Below are positions 16,992 to 25,659 of a DNA stretch of 64,000 nt, piece after piece. Origin of the DNA: Paenibacillus_E sp052115445 (GTDB lineage Bacteria > Bacillota > Bacilli > Paenibacillales > NBRC-103111); NCBI RefSeq assembly GCF_052115445.1, contig NZ_JBFRGR010000001.1, forward strand, positions 1-64,000. The letters run 5' to 3'. The position numbers and the translations under genes were made by a program. Each line of letters opens with the position of its first letter. The first letter of the stretch is position 1. Below the pieces are notes generated by a model, which made no database searches, was not told where the DNA came from, and worked only from the letters and a program-made list of their open reading frames with translations.

Positions 16992-17774
16992 TCATGCACC
17001 TTTAACTTGCTTTGGATATTTGATACGCTTCAATTCTGCTACGATGATGATCGTAATAATGACCAACATAAACCATGAACTAATTTTCCCCCAATGAACA
17101 ATCCGCCACGAAATTTCTTGATCTGGATAGCGCCAAGCTCCAAGAAATGTTGAAATATTTTCAGCCAGCCAAATAAATAAAGCAACTAACATGAAGGATA
17201 AGACCGTATGCATGCGATAGGTTTGGGTCGTTACGGTGAATAGAATATGAGATTTGTAAAACAGAATCACGATCAAGGCAATGAGAATCCACCTGATATC
17301 AACCATAAAATGATGGGTAAAAAAATTAGCATATATACCTATCGATACCAGGATCGCCATGTATTTGCTTGGCCAGTTAATGAGATACAAATCAAATCGT
17401 TTCCACGCCTGACACACATAACTGGAGACACTGGCATACATAAAACCGCTATACAGCGGGACTCCGGCTATTTTCGTCAAGCCTTCCTCTGGATAAGACC
17501 ACGAACCCATGTGTACTTTATACAACTCAAGAGCAAGTCCAATAATGTGAAATACCGTGATAACCTTCAGCTCATCAACACTCTCTAACTTCGTCCATAC
17601 CAATATCAGTTGCGCAAGAATACACACAAGTAAAATGAAATCATAGCGATGCATGAATGGCAGCGGTACTGCTTTGGATACAGCCAAAGTCATAAAGATG
17701 ATAACAGGAAACATACAGCATAAGGCTTGTTTCCAACCGAAAATGAGAAAATCCTTCACATATTCACTCTTCAT
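16992..17774 (-). CDS. DUF817 family integral membrane protein (YoaT-like)
   Basis: 260 residues with about eight hydrophobic segments. KVHMGSWSYPEEGLTKIAGVPLYSGFMYASVSSYVCQAW and NFFTHHFMVDIRW are the conserved blocks I recall from DUF817 (B. subtilis YoaT). Function unknown. The start overlaps the end of the VanW gene by 4 bp (ATGA), so the two are translationally coupled; in B. subtilis the yoaT region likewise holds a VanW gene (yoaR), though not immediately adjacent. Confidence 0.85.
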   Translation of the reverse strand: MKSEYVKDFLIFGWKQALCCMFPVIIFMTLAVSKAVPLPFMHRYDFILLVCILAQLILVWTKLESVDELKVITVFHIIGLALELYKVHMGSWSYPEEGLTKIAGVPLYSGFMYASVSSYVCQAWKRFDLYLINWPSKYMAILVSIGIYANFFTHHFMVDIRWILIALIVILFYKSHILFTVTTQTYRMHTVLSFMLVALFIWLAENISTFLGAWRYPDQEISWRIVHWGKISSWFMLVIITIIIVAELKRIKYPKQVKGA

Positions 17775-18601
17775 TCGTTCTCCTGAGTTCCGTTAGATTT
17801 CATATACTTGACCTCTGCGTGATTCACGTTAACCAACTCTTCATCCACGATAGAATCATCTTGCTTACTTACTTTTTGCCGCCAAATTTCGTTCCCCCTG
17901 AACCACTTGTTTGAAGTTTCGTAGAATGAATGGTTCTTCTCTTTCACTCGATAATCATATAGCAATTCTGTATCGCAGCTTATCGCACCTTCTAAATACG
18001 CTTCCGTGACCTCCAGATGAAATTGAAACCGATTCGAAGTTGGATTGTAAAATTGTAAATCTACGTAATTATAAAATACACTCGTTCCCGTACCAAAGGG
18101 GATTACTCTTCGGTCGTCTGGAAATAGATCGAAGCTGTGATGGTGTCTTTCTTTGATCACAAGCGGCGTATGTAACGCAAGCCAATATAACATATTCGCT
18201 AACTGACACAAACCACCGCCGGTACCTACACGAACTTCGCCATGAGAGAGCATGAGACCCTCGATATAACCCTTTTCTTTACTAGTCACACCAATTAGCT
18301 TCCAAAAGGAAAACGTCTCACCGGGATGAATTACGATCCCATCCACATGCTTCAGCGCGATTTTCAAATTCACGATCTTGTTTTCTTGTAAAATAGGATC
18401 TGTATTTCCGAGCACCNGCCGAAGTATAGATTTGTGCTTCTTTGCAGTATAAGTAAATGGCTGAGAACTTCTAACATAAGCATATTTAATTTTGGGATTT
18501 AAATTCATGATGCGTCGCTGTACGATCAGCTGCTGGACGCGGAGCCTATATAAGAAAGGAAATCGCTTGCCTATCCGTTGTTTCATGTCAATAAGTCCCA
18601 T
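17771..18601 (-). CDS. VanW family protein
   Basis: 276 residues. The VanW core is seen in HVDGIVIHPGETFSFWKLIG, VRVGTGGGLCQLANMLYWLALH and HHHSFDLFPDDRRVIPFGTGTSVFYNYVDLQ. Named after a gene in some vancomycin-resistance clusters, but its activity is not established and most members are unrelated to resistance. No signal peptide is evident; the N-terminus is basic. An ambiguous base is at 18417. It is the upstream partner of the DUF817 gene. Confidence 0.87.
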   Translation of the reverse strand: MGLIDMKQRIGKRFPFLYRLRVQQLIVQRRIMNLNPKIKYAYVRSSQPFTYTAKKHKSILRXVLGNTDPILQENKIVNLKIALKHVDGIVIHPGETFSFWKLIGVTSKEKGYIEGLMLSHGEVRVGTGGGLCQLANMLYWLALHTPLVIKERHHHSFDLFPDDRRVIPFGTGTSVFYNYVDLQFYNPTSNRFQFHLEVTEAYLEGAISCDTELLYDYRVKEKNHSFYETSNKWFRGNEIWRQKVSKQDDSIVDEELVNVNHAEVKYMKSNGTQENE

Positions 18602-18703
18602 TGATTCTTCATCCTTATCTGTAAAAATAATATGGAGGCATGGTTTTTCTCTTTATTTGACTTCCTAAACACTTAAAAAGTTGTGTACTAGGATGAGTTT
18701 CCT

Positions 18704-19168
18704 CTACTTTGGATTAACGGATACAATCCAGAACCTGCCCGTCTTTTCATCAAAGTTTAATTTCACAGTTCCTGATTGATTTTTCTCTAATCGTTGATAC
18801 CCCGTTCCCATCCCTGTAATACTTCGTCCAGGCATAAACGGAATTGGAGACAAATACCTATTTGAAAGAAGATCATAGCGTTCATAAGCTATAATTTCTT
18901 CACCTTGTGTCAGATTCATGCCTTCTTTCATGGTGAGCACGTTTTTGATAACAATCCTAGTAGAAACTAGCTTATCGCTAATATGTTGCTTACCTGTTCC
19001 CATGACTTCCGCTTCTGCATCAATTGGAATTGTAAAGAAATCATATTCCCCGTACGTTTGGTCTCGTTTATCTAAAATAAGATACTGATCTGTAAGGCGA
19101 TATGTTATGGCGGCGACTACTAATACGATGACATTTGTAAGCAAAATCTTTATGACTCTTGTCTTCAT
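18704..19168 (-). CDS. Unrecognised membrane-anchored protein
   Basis: 154 residues. One N-terminal membrane helix (VIKILLTNVIVLVVAAITY) after a short basic stretch, then a polar extracytoplasmic domain with STRIVIKNVLTMKEGMNLTQ, ITGMGTGYQRL and FWIVSVNPK at the C-terminus. I do not recognise a family. The ATG is preceded by AAGAAAGGCG. It lies between VanW and a thioesterase terminator on the same strand; a link to VanW is possible but unsupported. Confidence 0.7.
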   Translation of the reverse strand: MKTRVIKILLTNVIVLVVAAITYRLTDQYLILDKRDQTYGEYDFFTIPIDAEAEVMGTGKQHISDKLVSTRIVIKNVLTMKEGMNLTQGEEIIAYERYDLLSNRYLSPIPFMPGRSITGMGTGYQRLEKNQSGTVKLNFDEKTGRFWIVSVNPK

Positions 19169-19267
19169 TCGGACGCCTTTCTTGGAACAAAAGTGGGTTA
19201 CAAGATTTCATCTATTCCTAACTATTCAATAACCATCCAGATACCCCTTCCTTTACCAATAAAAAAA

Positions 19268-19292
19268 AGCAGTTCCCTCATAGGGAACTGCT
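19268..19292 (-). terminator. Strong terminator of the acyl-CoA thioesterase gene
   Basis: Perfect 10-bp stem AGCAGTTCCC / GGGAACTGCT with a 5-nt loop; on the minus strand followed by a run of T. Confidence 0.92.
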
Positions 19293-19316
19293 GGCTGAAT
19301 CAGGAAACCGGAAAGC

Positions 19317-19790
19317 TTATAGTCGTGCTTCCTTACGAAGCTTTCGTGCTGTAAACCGTGCTTCCGCGGATTCGAAGAGCTTCTTCTCTTCATCCGTTTC
19401 CGCAATAATGCCTGGGACTGGACACGGCTGGCCCGCGTCATCTAAGGCAACAAACGTCAGAAACGACGTGGCTGTATGTTTTTTTTCACCGGTCAGAAGA
19501 TTCTCGGACTCAATTTTCACATAAACCTCCATCGAACTCCGATGCGTCCACGTAACAAATGCTTCCAATTGAATCGCCTCGCCAAGCTTAACCGGTGCGA
19601 AAAAATCCAAGCTATCACTCGAAGCTGTTACCACACTCTTACGACAATGGCGCATGGAGGCAATCGTGGCAACTTTATCAATATATTGCATTACGCGACC
19701 ACCAAAGACGGTGTTATGGTAGTTCGTGTCCGCTGGCAAAATAATTTCTGTCAACACGGTTCGAGACAGTCTTGCTGCTTTAGGTTCCAT
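19317..19790 (-). CDS. Acyl-CoA thioesterase (hotdog, YkhA/BFIT type)
   Basis: 157 residues, single hotdog domain. DTNYHNTVFGGRVMQYIDKVATIAS and ASSDSLDFFAPVKLGEAIQLEAFVTW with TATSFLTFVALDD are the family blocks; N and GG near the HNTxFGG motif contribute to CoA binding and catalysis. Hydrolyses acyl-CoA to free acid and CoA. A second paralogue lies at 47624-48136 with the same motifs. It may relate to lipid turnover alongside the fad genes, but its operon is separate: purT lies 58 bp upstream. Confidence 0.9.
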   Translation of the reverse strand: MEPKAARLSRTVLTEIILPADTNYHNTVFGGRVMQYIDKVATIASMRHCRKSVVTASSDSLDFFAPVKLGEAIQLEAFVTWTHRSSMEVYVKIESENLLTGEKKHTATSFLTFVALDDAGQPCPVPGIIAETDEEKKLFESAEARFTARKLRKEARL

Positions 19791-19848
19791 AGTGCTTGCC
19801 TCCGGATGATGACTTCAGACAGGGATTAGCGTTCTTCAGTCATTCAGT

Positions 19849-21027
19849 TTAGTTGTAATTCAAAGCGAGCTTAGCTGCTGCTTCTTTAGCTAGGCTGCGT
19901 GCTTCCTCCACAGTTTCCCCAGAACTCAGGGCAACAGCCATACGGCGACCTACTTTGGTTTCAGGCTTGCCAAATACTCTTACTTGCGTATTCGGTACAG
20001 ATAGTGCCTCGTCAATGCCGCTAATTGTATATTCGACTTGCTCGCGATCAGCTTTCAGCGTGTAGCTGGCACCTGGCGTCAATAAGCGAACGCCCGTTAT
20101 CGGGAATCCAAGAATTGCTCTTGCATGCAGCGCGAACTCACTGAGATCTTGTGTAGCCATCGTAACCATACCTGTATCATGCGGACGCGGGGACACTTCA
20201 CTGAAGTATACGCCATCTGCGGTTAGGAATAATTCAACGCCATATAGACCATGACCACCAAGTGCATCGGTAATCGTTTTTGCCATTTGCTGCGCATCCA
20301 CAATTTGCTGCTCAGACATGGTATGCGGCTGCCAAGATTCGATATAATCACCGTCTTTTTGAATGTGACCAATTGGCTCACAGTAGGTTGTTCCTGAAAC
20401 AGAACGAACCGTCAACAACGTAATTTCGGATTCAAAATGGATAAATTCTTCGACGATCACACGCGCGTTCTTAGCACGTCCGCCTTCCATCGCAATGTTC
20501 CATGAAGCTTCTACACCCTCAGCCGTTCGGCAAACACTTTGCCCTTTTCCAGATGAGCTCATGATCGGTTTGATCACACAAGGTGTGCCGATTACAGCTA
20601 CAGCAGCGTGCAATTCTTCAAGACTATTAGCAAATTCATATTTGGCTGTGCGTAGTCCCAGTGTTTCCGAGGCAAGTCGGCGAATCCCTTCTCTATCCAT
20701 TGTTAAACGGGATGCTGTCGCTGTCGGAATAACACGGAAACCTTCTTTTTCTAGTTCAACAAGAACAGACGTCGCAATCGCTTCGATTTCTGGCACAATG
20801 AGATCTGGGCGTTCTTTCTCGATAATCGCACGAAGCTGCTCGCCATCCAGCATCGAAATAACGTGGCTGCGATGCGCAACCTGCATGGCTGGTGCATTCG
20901 CATAACGATCCACAGCAATCGTCTCAATACCGAGTCGTTGTGCTTCAATAATAACTTCTTTACCTAGCTCACCAGAGCCAAGCAGCATAATTTTCTTGGA
21001 TTTGTTGGATAATGGTGCTCCGTACAT
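19849..21027 (-). CDS. purT: Formate-dependent phosphoribosylglycinamide formyltransferase PurT
   Basis: 392 residues, the usual PurT length. An ATP-grasp enzyme that makes formyl-GAR from formate, ATP and GAR in purine synthesis. Visible: IMLLGSGELGKEVIIEAQRLG, DRYANAPAMQVAHRSHVISML, PDLIVPEIEAIAT, KPIMSSSGKGQS (ATP-binding loop), VEEFIHFESEITLLTVR, LTADGVYFSEVSPRPHDTGMVTM. TAGGGGGC lies 11 nt before the ATG. PurN-type enzymes are the folate route; having PurT gives a folate-independent step. Confidence 0.95.
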   Translation of the reverse strand: MYGAPLSNKSKKIMLLGSGELGKEVIIEAQRLGIETIAVDRYANAPAMQVAHRSHVISMLDGEQLRAIIEKERPDLIVPEIEAIATSVLVELEKEGFRVIPTATASRLTMDREGIRRLASETLGLRTAKYEFANSLEELHAAVAVIGTPCVIKPIMSSSGKGQSVCRTAEGVEASWNIAMEGGRAKNARVIVEEFIHFESEITLLTVRSVSGTTYCEPIGHIQKDGDYIESWQPHTMSEQQIVDAQQMAKTITDALGGHGLYGVELFLTADGVYFSEVSPRPHDTGMVTMATQDLSEFALHARAILGFPITGVRLLTPGASYTLKADREQVEYTISGIDEALSVPNTQVRVFGKPETKVGRRMAVALSSGETVEEARSLAKEAAAKLALNYN

Positions 21028-21349
21028 GAGATGAAATGCCCCCTAAATGAAAGATGAGTACAAGCTATGAATGATGTTACGTATGTAATTCATCCGATTT
21101 GTGTCGGAGTTTGGCGAATTTTACCTAGAATGATCCTGATCTATTGTACTGGATTTTGAGGTTAAAAGATAGATGAGATCTTCAGATTAAGCTCTTGGAA
21201 TTTACACTACCCGTAACATTGCATGTGGCTCAACTAGGGTAATAAAATATTGAAAGTTATCCAGTTAATTCTAAGTATTTAGGGAATACATCTTGAAAAT
21301 CCCGAAAATAACTGGAGTTTATGTAGGTAATGACAAGCGAATGAACTAA
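21028..21349. other. Intergenic region upstream of purT
   Basis: No open frame with a ribosome site. It contains an inverted repeat TCCGA-N6-TCGGA around 21093-21108 and TTAC-GTAT-GTAA at 21077-21088, both in the probable purT leader. I see no purine-riboswitch core and no clear PurR box. No terminator hairpin was found after the vWA gene. Confidence 0.4.
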
Positions 21350-23275
21350 TTATGACTGGATCGATTTCAGCAATAGCTTACGTAAAATCGGAACAAGTTG
21401 TTCATGTAGTCCTTCCACATTCGGAACAACGATACTGCTTCGCCCGTACATATTACGCATCGCGTTTCGCTGTGTTTCATGCACGGTGCCATTTGCTAGA
21501 AATACGCTAATCACCTCGACACCCATGCGTCTAGCTTGTAGAACGGCTTCGTGTGTATCCAGGATGCCGACATCGTTGTAGTTGGCTGCCGAAGGCTCCC
21601 CATCCGAGAACACGAGGAGGATGCGCTGCCGCTCTGTGCGCCGCAGCAGCCGCTTCATCATCTCGCGAATAGCGAAGCCATCGCGATTGTCCTGCTGCGG
21701 CTCCAGCTGCATCAGAGCCGCGCCACTCCCGACCGCGAGACAGGAGCCGAAATCCACCGCAACCTGGAACAGATTCGGTGCCTCCTGCTCGGTTACGCGG
21801 TCCGCGTCCTCCCAGAATCCCACAATTTCATGCGGGATTCGGAGGTTTTGGAGGGTCTCGTGGAATAGCACGAGACCGAGTTTGGTTTCGTCCATTTTGT
21901 CATACATGGACGCCGAGCAGTCGACGAGCAGCGCGAACGCTGCGTCGAGCTGGGGTACAGGGGCGCGCTTCTTATAGAAGAGGCGCGGCATCTCTTGCGT
22001 GATGGCTCGCGTAAGCCGCTTGTCGAGCCGCCCGAACAGCCGATCGCCGCGCGGGGCGATCCGCCTCTGCTCCAGCGTGCGCCGTATCGCACGCTGCAAG
22101 GGCTTCGCGAGCGGCGCTGCGCGCTCGCTCAAGCGCCTGAACCCGTCCTCCTGCGCAGCAGTAGGACGTTCAGGCAAGAGCCAGGTCGCCGTCGCATACG
22201 CGGCGACCTCGCCCTCCCCGTGACCCGCGGCAGCGGGCACGGAAGGCCCTTGGCGCCGCCCAGCGGCGGCGCCGGTGCGCTGGGCGCGCTGCGAGCGCCC
22301 CTGGGTGATGGCGAGCGCCTGGTCGGCGGCATCGCCCTCACGGGGCGCAGAGCCCTGCGCGGCGGTGCGAGCGCCGCGCTCCAGCTCGAACCGCAGCAGC
22401 CCTGGGCTGCGGTCGCTGCTCTCACGATGCCAAGTCGGCATCCGCTCTTGGCCGGGCAATTGATGCTCCCCCTCTTGGTCGGGGAGCACATCATCGTTAG
22501 CGAGCCTCTTCGCGCGCTTTAGCTCGCCTTTATAGTCCGCAGGCAGCGGATCTGCAATACCGCTTCCTTGCTGTGTCCAGAAGTAACTAGACACAGCATC
22601 ACGCTCCAACCACGGGGACAGCGTCTCCAATATGTCTTTACACAATGCCGCAACTTGAGCCGTATAACTTGCTTCCTCCACTTGCTCTAGCATCGCATAG
22701 AGTCCCCCCAAACGGCCCGTTAACTCGCTGCCAAGCGCAGAGAACGACTCACCTTGCCACGACTTTCCAGTGAACCATCCATATACGATCAACAGTAACG
22801 CATCCGCCAACTCACCTTTGCTCACATGCGTTCGTAGCTTATGTTGGAAGTATCCGCCTAAGATATGATGCCGATGTGCAAAGACAGCTCCCATTCCAGG
22901 ACGTTGACTGCGGCAAATGCGCTCCAAACGCATATCCTCACATAGTGCAAATAAGCTATTCGCCAGCTTCGGAAACTTGACACTCGAACAGTAATGAAGG
23001 TAGTCGGTCACTGCCACCTTACCTGTAAACCAAGCGCTGCCAAGGCAACGCAGATACACATCGCTTTTCATACCCGCTGTTTTGTCACGAAGCGGATAAT
23101 CCCACCAAAACTGACTCACCGTCATTTGCAGGGCAGTTTCATCATAATGCGCGTGAAATCCAGCCTCGACTTCCAGCTTTCCACGTTTCGTAAATAAACG
23201 AGCCAAATCCACCAACTGCATATGGAGCAGCGCATCGATTTTATCATCCAATCGGCTAAGGCTTCCTACGAACAT
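21350..23275 (-). CDS. vWA-domain protein, partner of MoxR ATPase (YojO-like)
   Basis: 641 residues. The N-terminal half (about 1-260) is helical; about 270-390 is a low-complexity, GC-rich linker full of A, R, G and Q; the C-terminal ~210 residues form a von Willebrand A domain. The MIDAS motif is in ALLVDCSASMYDKMDETK (DxSxS), with a later VFSDGEPS. The domain order resembles B. subtilis YojO and NorD-like proteins, which work with a MoxR AAA+ ATPase, here encoded 4 bp upstream. Such pairs often act in metal insertion or protein maturation; the client is unknown. The linker is the most GC-rich stretch in the window. Confidence 0.85.
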   Translation of the reverse strand: MFVGSLSRLDDKIDALLHMQLVDLARLFTKRGKLEVEAGFHAHYDETALQMTVSQFWWDYPLRDKTAGMKSDVYLRCLGSAWFTGKVAVTDYLHYCSSVKFPKLANSLFALCEDMRLERICRSQRPGMGAVFAHRHHILGGYFQHKLRTHVSKGELADALLLIVYGWFTGKSWQGESFSALGSELTGRLGGLYAMLEQVEEASYTAQVAALCKDILETLSPWLERDAVSSYFWTQQGSGIADPLPADYKGELKRAKRLANDDVLPDQEGEHQLPGQERMPTWHRESSDRSPGLLRFELERGARTAAQGSAPREGDAADQALAITQGRSQRAQRTGAAAGRRQGPSVPAAAGHGEGEVAAYATATWLLPERPTAAQEDGFRRLSERAAPLAKPLQRAIRRTLEQRRIAPRGDRLFGRLDKRLTRAITQEMPRLFYKKRAPVPQLDAAFALLVDCSASMYDKMDETKLGLVLFHETLQNLRIPHEIVGFWEDADRVTEQEAPNLFQVAVDFGSCLAVGSGAALMQLEPQQDNRDGFAIREMMKRLLRRTERQRILLVFSDGEPSAANYNDVGILDTHEAVLQARRMGVEVISVFLANGTVHETQRNAMRNMYGRSSIVVPNVEGLHEQLVPILRKLLLKSIQS

Positions 23276-23279
23276 GGTT

Positions 23280-24173
23280 TTACAGTAACGTTTCAGCCGT
23301 ATTCATCACAGCTGCACGTTCCCTTTCATCCTCTAGCTTGTCCGCAATCGCCCGCGTAACTGCCCGCATCGGCGGTATATAAGCTGCCAAATCACATGCA
23401 TCTAACAGTGCTCTAATCGAACCGGCTTCATCGGGTAGTTGACCCATTTCAATCAGGGAAAGCAAATCAGCGGATAGTTGAACGAAGGTGCGTAACAGCT
23501 TATCATCCCGCAACACGGAACGACTTTTTAACAAATGAAACAATAATTCACCTTGCAAATAAGGCACTTCCACCGTGACAAAACGATTTTTCAGTGCTTC
23601 ATTTAACGGGACAGTACCAATGTAGCCTTCATTAATCGCTGCGACAACTCTGAAATTCGGATGGGCAGTTATTACTTCGCCTGTAAAAGGGTTTGTTATT
23701 GATCTGCGGTGATCCAGCACGCCATTGATAAGAGGCAGCGTTTCTGGCTTGGCCATATTAATCTCGTCAATATAGAGAAAGTGCCCCTTGGTCATCGCTT
23801 TCATAATTGGACCAGGGATAAAAGCAATTTGACTACGCCCTTGCTCATCATGTCTGAGCGTTTTGAAGCCAAGTAGCGCCTCTGCATCCAAATCCGTGGA
23901 ACAATTCACGCTGTGCATGGGCTGATTAAAGACAGCGGATACGTGCTCAGCAAGCTTCGTTTTGCCAGAGCCTGTCGGGCCCTTTAGGAGTACATTTTTG
24001 CCTAGAAAAAGTGACAAAATCGCATCTGTGAGCAGCTCTTCTGTGGGAGCTTCATATGCCGCAATACCGATTAACTTACTGTCCTCGGCGGTATGAAGGA
24101 TTTGCTTGTGCTCCTCCAAACGTACTCGAACCTCTGGTGGCCATGCATCTATTTTCAAAAAATCTGTCATCAT
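23280..24173 (-). CDS. MoxR-family AAA+ ATPase (YojN/NorQ-like)
   Basis: 297 residues. Walker A LLKGPTGSGKTKLAEH (about 67-82), Walker B GHFLYIDEINMAKPE, sensor 1 FRVVAAINEGYIGT and an arginine-containing ALKNRFVTVE segment are intact. Members form hexameric rings that remodel or load cofactors into targets through vWA adaptors. It begins with AAAGGAAT about 10 nt upstream of ATG and is co-transcribed with the vWA gene. The same gene order occurs in B. subtilis yojN-yojO as I recall. No norB-like gene is nearby, so a nitric-oxide reductase role is not supported. Confidence 0.9.
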   Translation of the reverse strand: MMTDFLKIDAWPPEVRVRLEEHKQILHTAEDSKLIGIAAYEAPTEELLTDAILSLFLGKNVLLKGPTGSGKTKLAEHVSAVFNQPMHSVNCSTDLDAEALLGFKTLRHDEQGRSQIAFIPGPIMKAMTKGHFLYIDEINMAKPETLPLINGVLDHRRSITNPFTGEVITAHPNFRVVAAINEGYIGTVPLNEALKNRFVTVEVPYLQGELLFHLLKSRSVLRDDKLLRTFVQLSADLLSLIEMGQLPDEAGSIRALLDACDLAAYIPPMRAVTRAIADKLEDERERAAVMNTAETLL

Positions 24174-24245
24174 CGCGTCGGTATTCCTTTCCTGATTGCA
24201 TTATTCTCTAACTATTATCAGGAAAGCGCGAATTGTCAAGCTTCA

Positions 24246-24458
24246 TCAGGTTAACCAAGGCTCCTCAATGACGGAGTGAGCATAGAAAGCCATAGCTTCT
24301 CCACAAGAAGGGCAGCTTGGTTTGGAAGAAAATTCGTTGTATACTTCCGCCAAACTAAAAGCCGTCTCATAATTAATCGCGATCATCACATCTTCTTTGT
24401 GGACATATTCACATATTCTCGAGCTGCAGTAGGCACGAACCTTGTATTTATTACTCAT
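24246..24458 (-). CDS. Small Cys4 (zinc-ribbon-like) protein, unrecognised
   Basis: 70 residues. Two cysteine pairs, CSSRIC near residue 12 and CPSCG near residue 49, suggest a zinc ribbon. AINYETAFSLAEVYNEF separates them. Its ATG overlaps the stop of the lipoprotein gene (ATGA), a strong sign that it is a real, coupled gene. Function unknown. Confidence 0.65.
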   Translation of the reverse strand: MSNKYKVRAYCSSRICEYVHKEDVMIAINYETAFSLAEVYNEFSSKPSCPSCGEAMAFYAHSVIEEPWLT

Positions 24459-25117
24459 TTGGGACTATTGAATGTATATTGCACCATCGTATTAAACTCG
24501 TGCAAGTACATATCCATGCGTTTGTTTTTTCGTTGCTGCATGTCGTAGTACATCATCCGGTTTACGAACAAAGCATTCGACGAAATGAAAATATGGGAAT
24601 CAGGATAAATACGCGTTAAGACATGACGAATCGCATTGAGACTGTCACTAGGTAAAGGCTTCGCAGATACCCAATCCATATGAGCGCCCATGCCTGAACC
24701 GAATAATCCCGCTTCCGTCGCTGAATCGTTATACTTGCTTAATCGCTTAACTTGATCAATCATACCTGGATCTTGAAACTCTCCCGTATCAACAGCTACG
24801 TAGATATTCGAATCCGTCATTGCGATTGAAGTCGTGCCCAAACGCGCCTCTTGCATCACTTGATCAGCTACTTCGCGGTTCATGGAAAGATATGTATTGT
24901 GATGTGGATCCTCTTCCTCTATGCGTGTTTGATCTACCTTTCTGGCAGGTGCAGCGACTTTCATAGGGTCTCGAAGCTTCGCATCTCCAGAATCTGAAAG
25001 TCCGACACTTTGAATTGACAGCGATGCCTTTTCTAGTTTGTTTGAGTGAGTTGCTGAACACCCCGTCAAACCGACGAAGGCAGCCGTCATGATGACTGAC
25101 ATTTTCACAGCTTTCAT
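24455..25117 (-). CDS. YhcN/YlaJ-like (sporulation-type) lipoprotein
   Basis: 220 residues. The signal peptide MKAVKMSVIMTAAFVGLTGCSA has a lipobox with Cys about residue 20. The domain NREVADQVMQEARLGTTSIAMTDSNIYVAVDTG, with a C-terminal LTRIYPDSHIFISSNALFVNRM, resembles the YhcN/YlaJ spore-germination lipoprotein family, in which short-lived spore-membrane lipoproteins are common. I chose the second ATG because AGGGGGA would touch the first. It is the middle gene of a three-gene set (51-aa protein, lipoprotein, Cys4 protein). Confidence 0.75.
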   Translation of the reverse strand: MKAVKMSVIMTAAFVGLTGCSATHSNKLEKASLSIQSVGLSDSGDAKLRDPMKVAAPARKVDQTRIEEEDPHHNTYLSMNREVADQVMQEARLGTTSIAMTDSNIYVAVDTGEFQDPGMIDQVKRLSKYNDSATEAGLFGSGMGAHMDWVSAKPLPSDSLNAIRHVLTRIYPDSHIFISSNALFVNRMMYYDMQQRKNKRMDMYLHEFNTMVQYTFNSPK

Positions 25118-25145
25118 CGTCATTCCCCCTATTTCTCTCTATATT

Positions 25146-25301
25146 TCACTTACTTGAAAGCCCATCCGCTTCCTTGGTATACGCAATTAGCGCAATTTCG
25201 TACCCTAGTTCCTCTTTCATGCGAGTTTCTAGATTGCGAAGATCTTGCATTAATTCCTCATGAATACCTAAATTTGCAAAATGATACGATTCCATTTCCA
25301 T
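25146..25301 (-). CDS. 51-residue protein upstream of the YhcN-like lipoprotein
   Basis: MEMESYHFANLGIHEELMQD, then a charged helical stretch and the C-terminus ending TKEADGLSSK. AAAGGGGGGAT lies 7-8 nt upstream of the ATG and the stop is 28 bp before the lipoprotein start, so it looks like the first gene of that operon. Predicted mostly helical and acidic, no signal peptide or membrane helix. I do not recognise a family. Confidence 0.65.
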   Translation of the reverse strand: MEMESYHFANLGIHEELMQDLRNLETRMKEELGYEIALIAYTKEADGLSSK

Positions 25302-25599
25302 GTTCAAATCCCCCCTTTCTACTCTTCAATCAACACTAGTGTTAATATGGTCTATTTCCATTATTTTTACTAACCACCTAGGTGAAAATTTGACAACTCT
25401 TCTCCTGACAACCCTGGCTCCATTTAGAAAATGTAAAACTGCACTTATTCTTAGGCGCGGCCCAAAAGGCTACTCGTGTAAGTAACGCTATGCCATAACG
25501 TTATTCAGATGAAATCCTCATTTTCCCATGATATAGGGTGATAGCATAACGTTATATTCTCCAACGTTTCACATACGATGGTTAGGTGAATCACAAAAA
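25302..25599. other. Intergenic region with palindromes
   Basis: No gene seen. It holds AACACTAGTGTT (25332-25343), a perfect 12-bp palindrome about 30 bp upstream of the 51-aa gene, and two copies of the palindrome ATAACGTTAT (25495-25504 and 25546-25555). On the minus strand CATATTA, a sporulation-sigma-like -10, overlaps the first palindrome, without a convincing -35. Confidence 0.5.
25495..25555. repeat. Two copies of the palindrome ATAACGTTAT, 51 bp apart
   Basis: Both copies read CATAACGTTAT in the same context (C before, T/A after). Spacing start-to-start is 51 bp, close to five helical turns, as for a looping or cooperative repressor. Function is inferred only. Confidence 0.55.
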
Positions 25600-25644
25600 A
25601 ACCTCTATCGCCGCCACTCAGGTTGAGTGGCGGCGATAGAGGTT
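25600..25644 (-). terminator. Very long perfect hairpin terminator
   Basis: A 21-bp perfect stem (25600-25620 with 25624-25644) around a 3-nt loop. On the minus strand it is followed by TTTTTTGTG, ending the gene that stops at 25660. Confidence 0.93.
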
Positions 25645-25659
25645 CATTTCGCTTTCAAT

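Noticed and set aside
21028..21349. Purine riboswitch or PurR site ahead of purT
   Set aside because: The conserved junction of the purine aptamer is not seen and the TCCGA-N6-TCGGA repeat does not fit a PurR box.
21995..22522. Long open frame (about 175 codons) on the plus strand opposite the vWA linker
   Set aside because: It is a by-product of the GC-rich, stop-poor linker; no ribosome site, Arg/Ala/Pro-rich translation, and the minus-strand gene is well supported by vWA motifs.
25301..25400. Forespore sigma-G/F promoter ahead of the 51-aa gene
   Set aside because: CATATTA on the minus strand fits the -10, but no acceptable -35 stands at the right spacing. Left as a remark only.
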